DNA from: Haliclystus octoradiatus
Taxonomy: Eukaryota > Cnidaria > Staurozoa > Stauromedusae > Haliclystidae
Direction of reading: 5' to 3'
DNA: 64,000 bases
Assembly (NCBI GenBank): GCA_916610825.1
Contig: OU744448.1
Coordinates: 18,165,936 to 18,229,935 of the forward strand
In this document: positions 53,701 to 63,100 of the stretch, in pieces
Position numbering within the stretch: the first letter of the stretch is position 1
How the letters are laid out: each line of letters opens with the position of its first letter
Notes under the pieces: model-generated
Told to the model about the DNA's origin: nothing
Databases searched by the model: none
The model's input: the letters and a program-made list of their open reading frames with translations, nothing else
Program-made: the position numbers and the translations under genes

Positions 53701-56700
53701 TAACAATAACACATGAATTTGATTCATTACAAACTCTACTTAAATAACTATAATTGATAGTTAAAACTATCTAAGAAGGTGTATCTATATGTTACCTTTC
53801 TACAGTGTCCAATACTTTTCATTTTAAAGGGTTTTTTAATCAAGTTATTCATTTTCGACATTAAACCTATCGGGGCAGAACGCGATTTTCATCACTAACA
53901 ATAACACATAAATTTGATTCATTACAAACTATACTTAAATAACTATAATTGATAGTTAAAACTACATAAGAAGGTGTATCTATATGTTACCTTTCTACAG
54001 TGTCCAATACTTTTCATTTTAAAGGGTTTTTTAATCAAGTTATTCATTTTCGACATTAAACCTGTCGGGGCAAAACGCGATTCTCATCACTAACAATAAC
54101 ACATGAATTTGATTCATTACAAACTATACTTAAATAACTATAATTGATAGTTAAAACTACATAAGAAGGTGTATCTTTATGGTATCTTTCTACACTGTCC
54201 AATACTTTTCATTTTAAAAGGTTTTTTAATCAAGTTATTCATTTTCGACATTAAACCTATCGGGACACAACGCGATTTTCACACAACGCGATTTTCATCA
54301 CTAACAATAACACATGAATTTGATTCATTACAAACTATACTTAAATAACTATAATTGATAATTAAAACTACATAAGAAGGTGTATCTATATGTTACCTTT
54401 CTACGGTGTCCAATACTTTTCATTTTCTATTAACAACAATTTATATTAAGTTAACATGTATATCCTGTTACAATATCATATATCCTCTAATTACAATTAA
54501 ATAGAATAAAATTACTTTATATATTTATTCTCTTCGTTGTCATATTTACCTTGTCAGCCTCTTGTTGATTTCATATAAATTGATTATAAAATAAAGAACT
54601 TACATGAGGTTGTTAAATATTTATGAAATAGTTCTATATTAAATAATCGTTCGATATCGATTAGTTGTATGTCAAATAATTTCTAGGATGTAATAGAAAA
54701 CGATATATCATTCGAAGAATAAAACTTTCACCTATATAGGTACAGGTAACGAGTCGTGTCCCGATAAGTTTAATGTCGAAAATGAATAACTCGATGAAAA
54801 ACCCCTTTAAAATGAATAGTATTGGATACCAAACAAAGATAACATATATATACACCTTCGTCTGTAGTTTTAATTATAGCTATTTAGCAGGAGTTTGTAA
54901 TGAATCAAATTCATGCATTACTGTTGCGTTGTATCGCGTTGGCGTTGTGTCCCGATAAGTTTAATGTCGAAAATGAATAACTTGATGAAAAAGCTCTTTG
55001 AAATGAAAAGTATTTAAGTGCACGCCCCTGCGATAGGTGCACGCCGGTAATACACTTCATATTTTATTAAAAGTTTAAAGTGCACGCCCTCCTACAGGAA
55101 CACGCTGGTAGTATTCTTCATATTTAATTTAATACTAGACTGGTAGTATTCTTCATATTTAAAAAGTTTTTAGTGCACGCCCCTGCGATAGGTGCACGCT
55201 GGCAATATTCTTCATATTTAAAAACCGTGGTATTTTGAATGGAAATAATTACTAACACATTTATTATCTGTTATACGGCACTATCTTTAAAGTGGGAATA
55301 AACCCCCAGACTATCTTTACGTATGTAGTAGATCCCGACGTGAAAAAAACAGTGGCGTAATTTTTTTTTCGATCTGGAAATTATTTCTTGGTGAAAAACG
55401 CCTTCAAAGTGGTGTTTTGACCCAAATGTCGCTAAGAAAAAAAGGGATTGGATCTAGCTTTATGACGACAAAGTCACAAGTCGTGCGGTTTGTCTAACAG
55501 ACTTTAGAGATTACGCGACGCTATCTTTGAGGTGACCTAGCTCCGAGAGGTCACACAACAAAAGTTTCTGACAAGGCTGAGCCATGAACAAACATATACA
55601 CTCCCGAATTACGTAAAAAGATGCAATTTGTGATTACAGGAGCAGAATAAAATCTATTGCAACGCTCAGTCGAAATAATTTCTCGTAGCGTCATTAAGCG
55701 CGATGAATCTGATATATATGATGGTATATGCGATAAAAAACACAATAATTGGCGCAACAGTTTCGATTTAATCTAAAATCATCTTCAGGCAATGTAAAAA
55801 GAGAGAGTTAAAAAGTTACATGAATATTTATATAAAAATCTAATTAATTTGTCTATTGTCTTGTGTGACATGCGCGATGCTGTCATGTCGGCCAATCAAG
55901 TCGGCAATTTTTTCAACAACGACCAGAGGAAATACAGAAAGTTGGTAATCAATCTGATAGAACATTTTGCCATTGATGAATGGATTTTGGATTATTTGTT
56001 TTTGGTTGTAATAATTATTTCATTGTTTCTGTCTTAAAGTATATCCGTACTTAGTTTTTCTGTTTGTCAATTTGTTCTAACCTATTACTATTCCATATTC
56101 ATAGTTACGCTAAATCTAACTGTTGTTATCTTGTGTGACATGCGCGATGCTGTCATGTCGACCATTCAGGTCGGCAATATATTAAACAACGACCGGAAGA
56201 AATACAGAAAATGGAAGAATAATACCAAAGAGCATTTTGCCGCTGTTAAACTATTTTTGATTGTAACTGTTATTTCACCGTGTTTGTATCGTATATTCGT
56301 AATTAGTTCTTGTGCTAAAATATCTCTCCTGTAATTATTGTTTGCCATTGTTAAAAAGAATAATACCGTTCCGATAAATTCAATAGACAAATTAATTATG
56401 TTTTTATATAAATATTTATGTAACTTTTTAGCTCTATCTTTTTACATTGCCTGAAGATGATTTTAGATTAAATCGAAACTGTTGCGCCAATTATTGTGTG
56501 TTTTTTATCGCATATACCATCATGAAATTCATGTCAAGTAAACCTTTACAAAGAATCTGATATAGATTGCGGATAAACACAAATGTCAGGCGGTGCGAGT
56601 GTTCCTTTGTGACTAGTCTTGTGATACATATTAGTTACGTATTCTGTGTGACCGCAGTACTTCTTCAAATCTTAATTAGACACGTGCCCTTCGAAATAGC

Positions 56701-59700
56701 TTTATCCTACGCTATATAAATAAGTTATAACTATTTTTAACTCTATCTGAAATTTGTTCTTGAGTAAATATTTCTACAAGATATCCTTTTCTTGATCTAA
56801 ATGTGAATGTAAACTTACTCGATTTGCACAGGCATGCACAGACGACTTTTCTTTCGAAATAGTTGGTACTGCAAAGTATCAATTGTACTTTTTCGGATTT
56901 CTTTAAGTATTACTAAATTATTAAATAGACATTTTTCAATTATCATTTCAAAGTTTAAGTTGAAATTGATGTTTGCCTAGTAATTCTTTAACCATATCGT
57001 ATAGTTTATACGACTGTAGATAGATATATTATGCTCAATAGTCTAACAAAGTGTTCATCATTCATTCACCAAGCATTCAATTATTATAAAACGATTGAAA
57101 ATTCTTCAGTACATTACACTCTAAAATTCTATAAAGTATCGGAAAATAGTACAACAATGATATGAGGGCTTGGACGTTCTTATTCAAGTTTACAGCCGTA
57201 TACCAGAACTACGGTTATGCATATTCTATCATTTTTCGGTTTTGCGGTATATCTTCATTGCATAAATTGTTATCCTCTCTACCAACGTTATCTGATTAAC
57301 AAAATTAGGGTTTTGCAATGTGAAGTCTCGTTCCTGATTATACATACGCTACCAAATTGTATTACCAGTCTAGTATTCATTCCTTTGGCTAGAAAGTAGA
57401 ACATGTTAGCATCATTCATATCACAATCTGTAGTTTATAGGATGTGGTAATGTACAGTGCAGAAGCTATACTTTGCACAAAATACCTTTCTACAGAGACG
57501 ATAAATCAGATGAGCAGGTTTCGTTTCTGTGAAAAGAGGACTATAAAATTAACGGTTATGGTGTTCTTATAGCGTTTCCCGCCATACGTTATGATTTTTA
57601 CCCTCAAAAGAATACTCCATTATCAGTTCAGACTCATGCTTACAACAATAAATTCTACTTATCTAGCTATTGTGGTCACCAGAGAATCTTTTGATATGTG
57701 TTAAATATGTGTGAGAATGATATGTTGAAATATAATCTGTATAACACGTGCTACGAATGAAACATTTTCTGATTTTTATTTTCTTCAAATTCGTAAACTT
57801 CAAAATCATTAAATCATCTGGAATTTTGCTACTCTTGAGTTTACATGTTCTTCCTTACCTCAGTTTTGTGAGAGAGAAAAATAGATTGCCGTTACAGAGC
57901 TACGCCATCTCAAACGCAACATCGCGTGATTAATTCGATCTAAAGTCTATTAGAAAAACCGCACGACTTGTGACTTTGTCGTCATAAAGCTAGATCCAAT
58001 CCCTTTTTTTTCCTAAGCGACATTTGGGTCAAAACACCACTTTGAAGGCATTTTTCACCAAGAAATAATTTCCAGATCGAAAAAAAAATTACGCCATTGT
58101 TTTTTTCACGTCGAGTTCTACTACATATGTAAAGATAGTCCGGGGATTTATTCCCACTTTAGAAGCACAATTAAAAAAAACGCAGAAAAAAACGCAAAAA
58201 AATAAAATGGCAATAAAACCGCTTTTCGACATTAAATATCCATTTTTGCGGTTTATTTTTTTCGACGTTAAATTTTCGACGTTAAACTTTTCGACATAAA
58301 ACTTTTCGACGTAATAGCCAATCGTGGCAGATGCAGGCAATAATGAAACTCAGCCTCGTTGATCCGATGGAATCAAAACGCTCTAGAGTTCAATGCAAGT
58401 GAATCTTCGACAGACGATACAATTTATCTATTTTATAATTTAATTTAGTCCATTCATAGTTACAATTTCAACCCGATAAATCGCTTAAAGGTATCCATCT
58501 CTGGAACTCATAGACTGCCCCTGCGAAAAACAGTTCAGGAGTTCATGAACATTAAATGGCCCCAATTTTCATGAACAGTCCAGGAAAAATTTGGCCCATT
58601 CAACGTTAAAAATAAAACGTTAATGAACTGTTCATGAACTCCTGAACTGTTTTTTGCAGGGGTGTAGCTAGATTAGATTTATTCTGTCTGACAAATTATG
58701 TATGACAGTGTGTCTCCATGTCCCTTTTTATAGAAAGTTTTATAGAAAATGTTTTTCTTTACCGTAGAAATACTCTGAACCAATCTTTATGATCGTAAAG
58801 CATCAGATACTACAGATAGATCAATAATGCGTATAGTAGAAACCACAAGTCAGAAGACTTCTGATATACGTTACTATGGTTAATTCTTTTTCACCCTCAA
58901 GAAGAGTCCTCTGATAAGTCCTCCCTTTTCCCCGGGGATATGACAAAAGTACAAAACCAAACTACTAGTATACTTTATATACCTACTCGCAACATGCTAG
59001 CGTAGATAATGATGCATCCATTTTTTCAATTGGTGGACCTTGGCCATAAAGTTTAACTTCTGCAGATTCTGCAGCCTTGCATCCATTTTTCTCCTCCTGC
59101 GATGCAAAGTTCCAAAGTCCAGTATAACGCACAATTTAATAATATTATTGTCATTACTGTAATAACAGACCTTCCAAGTCTCACGGCTTTGCCGTGAGTC
59201 TCACGTTTTACATTGATTCTCACGGTTTCTCTCACTTTCTCACGGCAAAATCCAATCTTAAGATATGCATCCACTTACTGTGTAAAAAACCCTTTTATAA
59301 TCCAATTAATGTTCAGCAGCTTAACTTATACTCGGTTGGACTATTCTGGGTGTTGTTTCTAAACTGCTTTTATGTTTTAGTTACATGCGCAAACGTGTCA
59401 ACATTATCCAAAATGTTGTCGTAAATTTCATTTCAAGCCAATTTAAATCCACAAAAAATGCATGTCCCCAGACCCCCTAGAATTGGGCAGCCCCTTCAGG
59501 AAGGGCTTTACATTCTATCCTTAAAATACGGAATTTCAAAAATCTCACTGTTTTACCAAATCTCAAGTTGGAAGGTCTGGTAATAATATTATTGTCATTA
59601 CTGTCTCGTGAACTTCCTCTTGCCTTGCGTAATCTAAGCAGAACTCTCATCACCAGTTTTAACTTTTAACATTCAATTACTGTTGTAGAATGGATTTCAG

Positions 59701-60022
59701 TGTCTGGTTTATAAGACTGATGAATTTGGAAGCAAGGCTTGTAATGTGAAAGTCTCTTAAGCAATGATCAGCTTAGCCTACCCCTGCTGTTCTGTAGCAA
59801 TCTACAATATTGTATTTTGTTATTTTATATACCTACCCACTTTGCTAGTGCATCTTTTATCGTCGTTCCTTTCAACTAGACAACAAATCAAGAGAATATA
59901 ACGAATGCATCACCCGGATAGATTGATTTTGAGGCAATTGGAAGATACTATTTTTTCAATTATACCTACCATATTTATCCTTCTGATTTTTATCCAATGT
60001 ACATAACATGCAAACAAACCAT
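41733..60022 (-). CDS. DNAL1: Axonemal dynein light chain 1 (leucine-rich repeat light chain LC1), complete
   Basis: LC1 is an LRR protein that binds the outer-arm dynein gamma heavy chain and tunes ciliary beating. Coding exons, 5' to 3' on the minus strand: 60022-60020 (ATG only, tentative), 59875-59837, 59096-58987, 47851-47796, 46786-46731, 45888-45799, 45017-44964, 43649-43613, 42766-42680, 41779-41733. All phases match. The 191 codons after the start (human protein 190 aa) give [123 protein letters not shown] and an acidic end, [11 protein letters not shown] units are largely one per exon. The 11.1-kb intron between 58987 and 47851 carries the foldback composite. The start lies 95 bp from a divergent gene, suggesting a shared promoter. 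Confidence 0.96.
42680..42766 (-). CDS. DNAL1: DNAL1 exon 9
   Basis: Acceptor TTTATAG and donor [34 protein letters not shown]. Confidence 0.97.
43613..43649 (-). CDS. DNAL1: DNAL1 exon 8 (micro-exon)
   Basis: Acceptor TGATTCAG and donor GTAAGT; 37 bases, [12 protein letters not shown]. Confidence 0.95.
43873..44272. mobile_element. MITE with TA target, 400 bp
   Basis: The left end AGGAGGTTTAGATTTAGTAC and its reverse complement at 44272 share GGAGGTTTAGATTTA and GGTTCAAGTTCAT-like words over about 40 bp. TA flanks both ends, as for Tc1/mariner-type MITEs. It lies in a DNAL1 intron. Confidence 0.7.
44599..44670. repeat. SINE-like tail fragment
   Basis: A short AATAATAATAA run followed by TTTTATATAGCGCTT and AAAGCGCTTTACA, a pattern I know from abundant short repeats in marine invertebrates. 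The body is not visible. Confidence 0.35.
44964..45017 (-). CDS. DNAL1: DNAL1 exon 7 (LRR)
   Basis: Acceptor TCTGATAG and donor [24 protein letters not shown]. Confidence 0.97.
45799..45888 (-). CDS. DNAL1: DNAL1 exon 6 (LRR)
   Basis: Acceptor TATTTCAG and donor GTTAGA; 30 codons, [20 protein letters not shown] then [10 protein letters not shown]. Confidence 0.97.
46731..46786 (-). CDS. DNAL1: DNAL1 exon 5 (LRR)
   Basis: Acceptor TTTTCCAG and donor [24 protein letters not shown], identical in core to vertebrate DNAL1. Confidence 0.97.
46842..47034. mobile_element. TTAA MITE, copy B (193 bp)
   Basis: Same element as 39212-39410 and in the same orientation, with intact TTAA on both sides (46838-46841, 47035-47038). 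It sits 55 bp upstream of DNAL1 exon 5, in the intron close to its acceptor. Confidence 0.9.
47127..47345. repeat. GTTCATGAAC-family fragment in DNAL1 intron
   Basis: Repeated CATGAACAGTTCATC, GTTCATGAACTG and CAGTTCATGGAAG words, diverged. A similar patch lies at 48885-49080 and another at 46480-46540. Confidence 0.55.
47796..47851 (-). CDS. DNAL1: DNAL1 exon 4 (LRR)
   Basis: Acceptor TTTGTAG and donor [24 protein letters not shown]. Confidence 0.97.
47923..48776 (+). mobile_element. 5'-truncated, degenerate LINE
   Basis: The end of a CR1/jockey-like RT in two frames with stops: [39 protein letters not shown], then [20 protein letters not shown] and [20 protein letters not shown]. The 3' end has AATAAAC and an (ATTC)n tail (48746-48773). 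It lies in the large DNAL1 intron. Confidence 0.85.
49237..49306. repeat. Left terminal repeat of composite
   Basis: Two forward (ACGTCGAAAA) then two reverse (TTTTCGAC) copies of the terminal word. Confidence 0.75.
49481..50905. repeat. GGCGTGCAC minisatellite
   Basis: More than 30 copies of the core GGCGTGCAC or variants, with TACCGGCGTGCACCTATAG and CAGGGCGTGCACTTAAAA spacers. In 50190-50680 a compound unit of 97 bp repeats almost exactly. Confidence 0.95.
50971..51153 (+). CDS. Small ORF inside the composite, 60 codons, unproven
   Basis: It starts with ATG and is basic ([31 protein letters not shown]). No family recognised, and it is the only non-repetitive open frame in the element. 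It may be a remnant of a transposase or chance. Confidence 0.15.
   Translation: MTDSPLLNRHNPGGKRILRKYTTFLRNSQTMVKRNSETKNYVIKRWIKLFTPINDYDEKN
51740..54425. repeat. Satellite array, about 13 monomers of 195 or 211 bp
   Basis: The marker TCAAGTTATTCATTTTCGAC recurs at about 52006, 52217, 52428, 52623, 52818, 53013, 53223, 53419, 53630, 53841, 54036 and 54231, plus a diverged first copy at 51811. Spacings are 195-196 or 210-211. The 16-bp difference is a tandem duplication of CACAACGCGATTTT-type sequence. Confidence 0.97.
54750..55014. repeat. Inverted partial copy of the satellite
   Basis: About 1.3 monomers in reverse orientation (TCCCGATAAGTTTAATGTCG occurs at 54759 and 54950), more diverged than the main array. 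Confidence 0.9.
55016..55225. repeat. Inverted copy of the GCGTGCAC minisatellite
   Basis: GTGCACGCCCCTGCGATAGG occurs twice, the reverse complement of the left arm. Confidence 0.93.
55717..56553. mobile_element. Insertion with 140-bp inverted ends, Penelope-like candidate
   Basis: The uninterrupted site is in copy 1 near 30430. The 11-bp target AATCTGATATA is duplicated (55706-55716, 56554-56564). Arms 55719-55858 and 56381-56522 are nearly identical and inverted; about 30 extra bases follow the right arm. Each arm contains CTGAAGA, a 5-bp stem GATTT/AAATC, then GAAAC. The middle holds two related direct repeats (see 55849-56334). Inverted terminal repeats with a one-sided tail and variable target duplication suit Penelope-like elements, but no RT is present. 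Confidence 0.6.
55849..56334 (+). other. Tandem pair of similar small ORFs in the insertion
   Basis: ORFs 55849-56037 and 56131-56334 share [17 protein letters not shown] and KYRK followed by a hydrophobic end. The nucleotide identity of the first part is also high (TGTGTGACATGCGCGATGCT in both), so the similarity may come from a duplication rather than coding constraint. No family recognised. Confidence 0.4.
58222..58326. repeat. Right terminal repeat of composite
   Basis: Five TTTTCGAC-type words (GCTTTTCGACATTAAA to CTTTTCGACGTAATAG), inverted relative to the left end. Confidence 0.75.
58518..58662. mobile_element. GTTCATGAAC-family MITE, complete, 145 bp
   Basis: Inverted ends CCCCTGC(G/A)AAAAACAGTT then CAGGAGTTCATGAAC, 33 bp. 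It contains four or more TTCATGAAC words. No clear target duplication. Confidence 0.75.
58987..59096 (-). CDS. DNAL1: DNAL1 exon 3
   Basis: Acceptor CATCGCAG and donor GTAGGT; 36 codons plus two bases, [20 protein letters not shown], then [16 protein letters not shown]. Confidence 0.96.
59137..59604. mobile_element. 420-bp insertion flanked by a 24-bp direct repeat
   Basis: TAATAATATTATTGTCATTA plus CTGT stands at 59137-59160 and again at 59581-59604. Between them the ends are inverted (CAGACCTTCCAA at 59168, TTGGAAGGTCTG at 59568). It sits between DNAL1 exons 2 and 3. Confidence 0.65.
59837..59875 (-). CDS. DNAL1: DNAL1 exon 2
   Basis: Acceptor TTGTCTAG and donor GTAGGT; 13 codons, [13 protein letters not shown], aligned with the conserved TTIKEALARW start of vertebrate DNAL1. 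Confidence 0.93.
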
Positions 60023-60117
60023 GAATTCAGGTCATCAATTCAAAATAATTTTACACATTCTTGTTTCCATCGCAACAGCGCGATAGTGAGGTCATTCCAT
60101 GAGGCTACCAACTCAAG
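60023..60117. promoter_or_regulatory. Bidirectional promoter of DNAL1 and the plus-strand gene
   Basis: 95 bases separate the two candidate start codons. The plus-strand start lies in CAAGATGGCGG, which matches the YY1 site often placed at start codons of widely expressed genes. No TATA box seen. Confidence 0.55.
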
Positions 60118-63100
60118 ATGGCGGAAACAGGTAAGAGTCTGTGAGTCTACTCTACTACTACTAAGTAGTAAGTACTAAGTGTCAGTACTACGGTTACTAC
60201 CAAATTACCAAGCTCCAAGCTAAGGCTGCTAAGCTAAAAGTCTGAGACGAAATTTAAAATCTAATAGGACTGCCTTCGCGTTGACATGGACGGCAATATA
60301 TTGGGCTTATTGACAATGGCAATGCCAATTACAATTAGGTTAGGCTACGCCTGAATCCTAATAATTTTGATATTTTTACTGCTCAATCAGTTCAACCTAA
60401 TATCTAGAACAAAGGCCTTTAAACACTCCCTACTCCCATAATATGCCCTGAACGAACACTGATTCACTAAACAGTGAGACACATGTCACATGACGGCATT
60501 GACAAACATGAGATAAAAAGACGGAAATTTTCTCTGCCAGACATTTTCCGCCAATATTTTACAACCCTGATTTTCCCGCCAAAATTATATGATAGCAATA
60601 GAACATGCATAGTATTTTATCAAAATATAATACAAAATTCCACTGCCAAAGCGCTGAGAGGGAAATTCCACACCAATTTGGCGTTGGTACTGAAGTACGA
60701 AAATTTGGCGTGCATATTCTCAAATCCTTGTATTTTCCTATAGTTTTCAAGGAATTGTTTGATGTGTCGTGAAACCGGAAGACTCACGATTTTGAGGGTA
60801 ATCTCCCGGTCGACCGCCATTTTCTCCCGGTTTCTTTTCGGTAGCATCTTATAAAATTAAAACAATACAATTACTAACATCTTGCAGTTTCAATCTTTGA
60901 TCAAATGTGTTTCAATTGAATTTTGACGTTCAGATGTTCTTCATAAAGACGGTGTCTGTTACTTGCGTGCATTTTGTGTGCGTTCACAGGAAATAGGCCT
61001 ACGCCATAATTTATCACCTTTTTGACTACGACCTTCGCTTTCGAATTTTAGTGTCTCGATGTTATGAAAAAAGTTCTGGCCTTGCTAAATTTGATAGTTG
61101 CTGTCATGTTGTAGGGGAGAGCGGGGTGAAATGGAACGGGGGTGAATCGGAATACACAACTTCTAAAGACTCAAAAATTACAAAATTGCAGCAGAACATT
61201 GTTCTTATATAGTCTAAACATTGTGTAAAGTTTCATTTCGATACATAAAGTAAATAAAATATTATAAGCCTTTGAAAATTTGTACGCGCAATGCAAGTCA
61301 TTCGCTTTTCACATCGCGTTTGATTTTATTTTCATTTCTTCACGCATCAGGTGTTATTGCATACCATTGTGTAGAGAATTTCCGTGTTATGACGTAGGCA
61401 GTTGTTATTTTCGTCTTTTCCAACAAACTTTCTAGTAAATAGTGTTTATGTTGCAAGATTCACGATGGGGTTGAATGGAACACGGCGGGAAACATTTCAA
61501 TCACAGTCTGGCTTCACACTGCTTTGCTTTGTTGTTGCTCCGCCTTTGATTTCACACCAAGAAGAAATCATTCAAATTAATCCATTAAATTGGTTCAATT
61601 GCCTCTTTTCATTAGTAAATATCCTTGTATTATTTCTATGAACCATTGATCTTTTTGTTGTTTTATTTTCAACGTAAAATTAATGAGTTTGTATTGTCTT
61701 GTTTTGACTTATTATTTCCCTCGTGAATCAGTGTGAATTATAATGTAAACAAAACATTTGGATGAGCGGTTTCTTTGAATTTGACACCTTCGGAAGGAAA
61801 GCGACTTAATCGAAGGACTGCATGAAATTAAATGTTGTTTTATTCATATTATATTGGTTAAATCTAATTAAAACCCATTTGAATGATTATCCTTACTCAT
61901 ATTCTCTCAATTATAACTGAAATTTGAAAAATTATACTGGTATGGGAAAATGTTATCGTGTTTTACGGAGACGCATTTTTTCGAATGGAAAATAATAATC
62001 TCATAAATTTATATTTGGAAGTAAGTTTCTTTATCTATCTAATTTATTATTGTTGATATCAATTTTTAAAGGCTCAATAGCTATGATACTCAATTTATTT
62101 GAACAAATTCGATGAAATAATGGTAAATTTGTGATCATTCCGTTTCACCCCACATTTTCGCAAAATCGCGGTTTTGAAAAAATGTCATTCTTCCTTTAAA
62201 CATTGTTTCAACTTTGATTTAACAATATTCAGGTATTTTGCATTATAAACTTCAGACAATTTCCTACAAATCGATACCAAAATTGTGAGTTTTGCGTGAG
62301 CCGTTTTGGAGCAATAATTTTTTTAAGAAAATTTGTTCCAATTCACCCCGCTCTCCCCTAATTGTCGGGGACTTTACTCCAGACTTGATTAATTTATTAA
62401 TATTCTCTGATTTATTAAGCATTCATTATTCGACCTCTAAGTAATGGTATTAATGACAGCTATAGCGTTTTATGATATTACCGTTTTATATACAGTATTA
62501 AACTTATGCCAATTTCGAATTAAAATTGAAAACTTATTTTTAGTAATTTCAAGGCAATGTATGTATTACATTGATGATATTGATACAGACTTCGATAAAC
62601 ATTTCAGAACTTTCTAACCCCTACAAAAAATTGCGTTTTTGTGTGATGGATTTCCTGCCAAATCAAGTTCAACAATTCATGGAAAATTTTCAGATATACG
62701 GCTTTACTTTTTAATCTCTTAATAAATTAATTAATCTGGAACTCGGTCTGGAATAAAGTCCCCAACAATTACGACATGACAGCAACTACCAAATTTAGCC
62801 AGGCCAGAACTTTTTTCATAACATCGAGACGCTAAAATTCGTAAGCAAAGGAATTAATCAAACAGGTGATCAATTATGGCGTATTTCCTGTGCATGCACG
62901 CAGCACGCACGCAAGATAGCCTACAGACACGGTGGCAACGAAAGTTCATGAACGTGAAATTGCCCAGAAGTTCATGAACTGTTCATGAACAGTTCATGAA
63001 AGTTCATGAACAGTTCATGAAATTTTGGGCAATTTCACGTTCATGAACCAGTTCATGAACCGGTTCATTAAGTGTTCATGAACTCTTTGTGACTGTTCAT

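Larger units (their letters stand above)
55291..58158. mobile_element. TTAA-site DNA transposon copy 2
   Basis: Same element and orientation as 30002-37664. TTAA at 55287-55290 and TTAG (one change) at 58159-58162. It lacks the gypsy insertion but holds another insertion at 55717-56553; without that it is about 2.02 kb. Its short ORFs show no domain. Confidence 0.9.
49237..58326. mobile_element. Foldback-like composite element, about 9.1 kb
   Basis: The outer ends are inverted: CGATTGTACGCTATAACGTC at 49237 and, inverse, CGATTGGCTATTACGTCG at the right, each followed by repeats of ACGTCGAAAAGTTTA-type words. GCAGATG is found immediately outside both ends (49230-49236, 58327-58333), a candidate 7-bp target duplication. 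Inside, mirror-imaged: a GCGTGCAC minisatellite (49481-50905, inverted 55016-55225) and a 195/211-bp satellite (51740-54425, inverted 54750-55014). A TTAA transposon sits at 55291-58158. Long TIRs built of tandem repeats recall Foldback/Galileo elements (P superfamily, 7-bp duplications in Galileo). There is no transposase, and the assignment is inference. Confidence 0.7.

Noticed and set aside
49481-54425. Regular repeats resembling a CRISPR array
   Set aside because: Contiguous tandem satellites without unique spacers in a eukaryotic intron.
57748-57933. ORFs in TTAA transposon copies
   Set aside because: Not conserved as frames between copy 1 and copy 2 and without transposase motifs.
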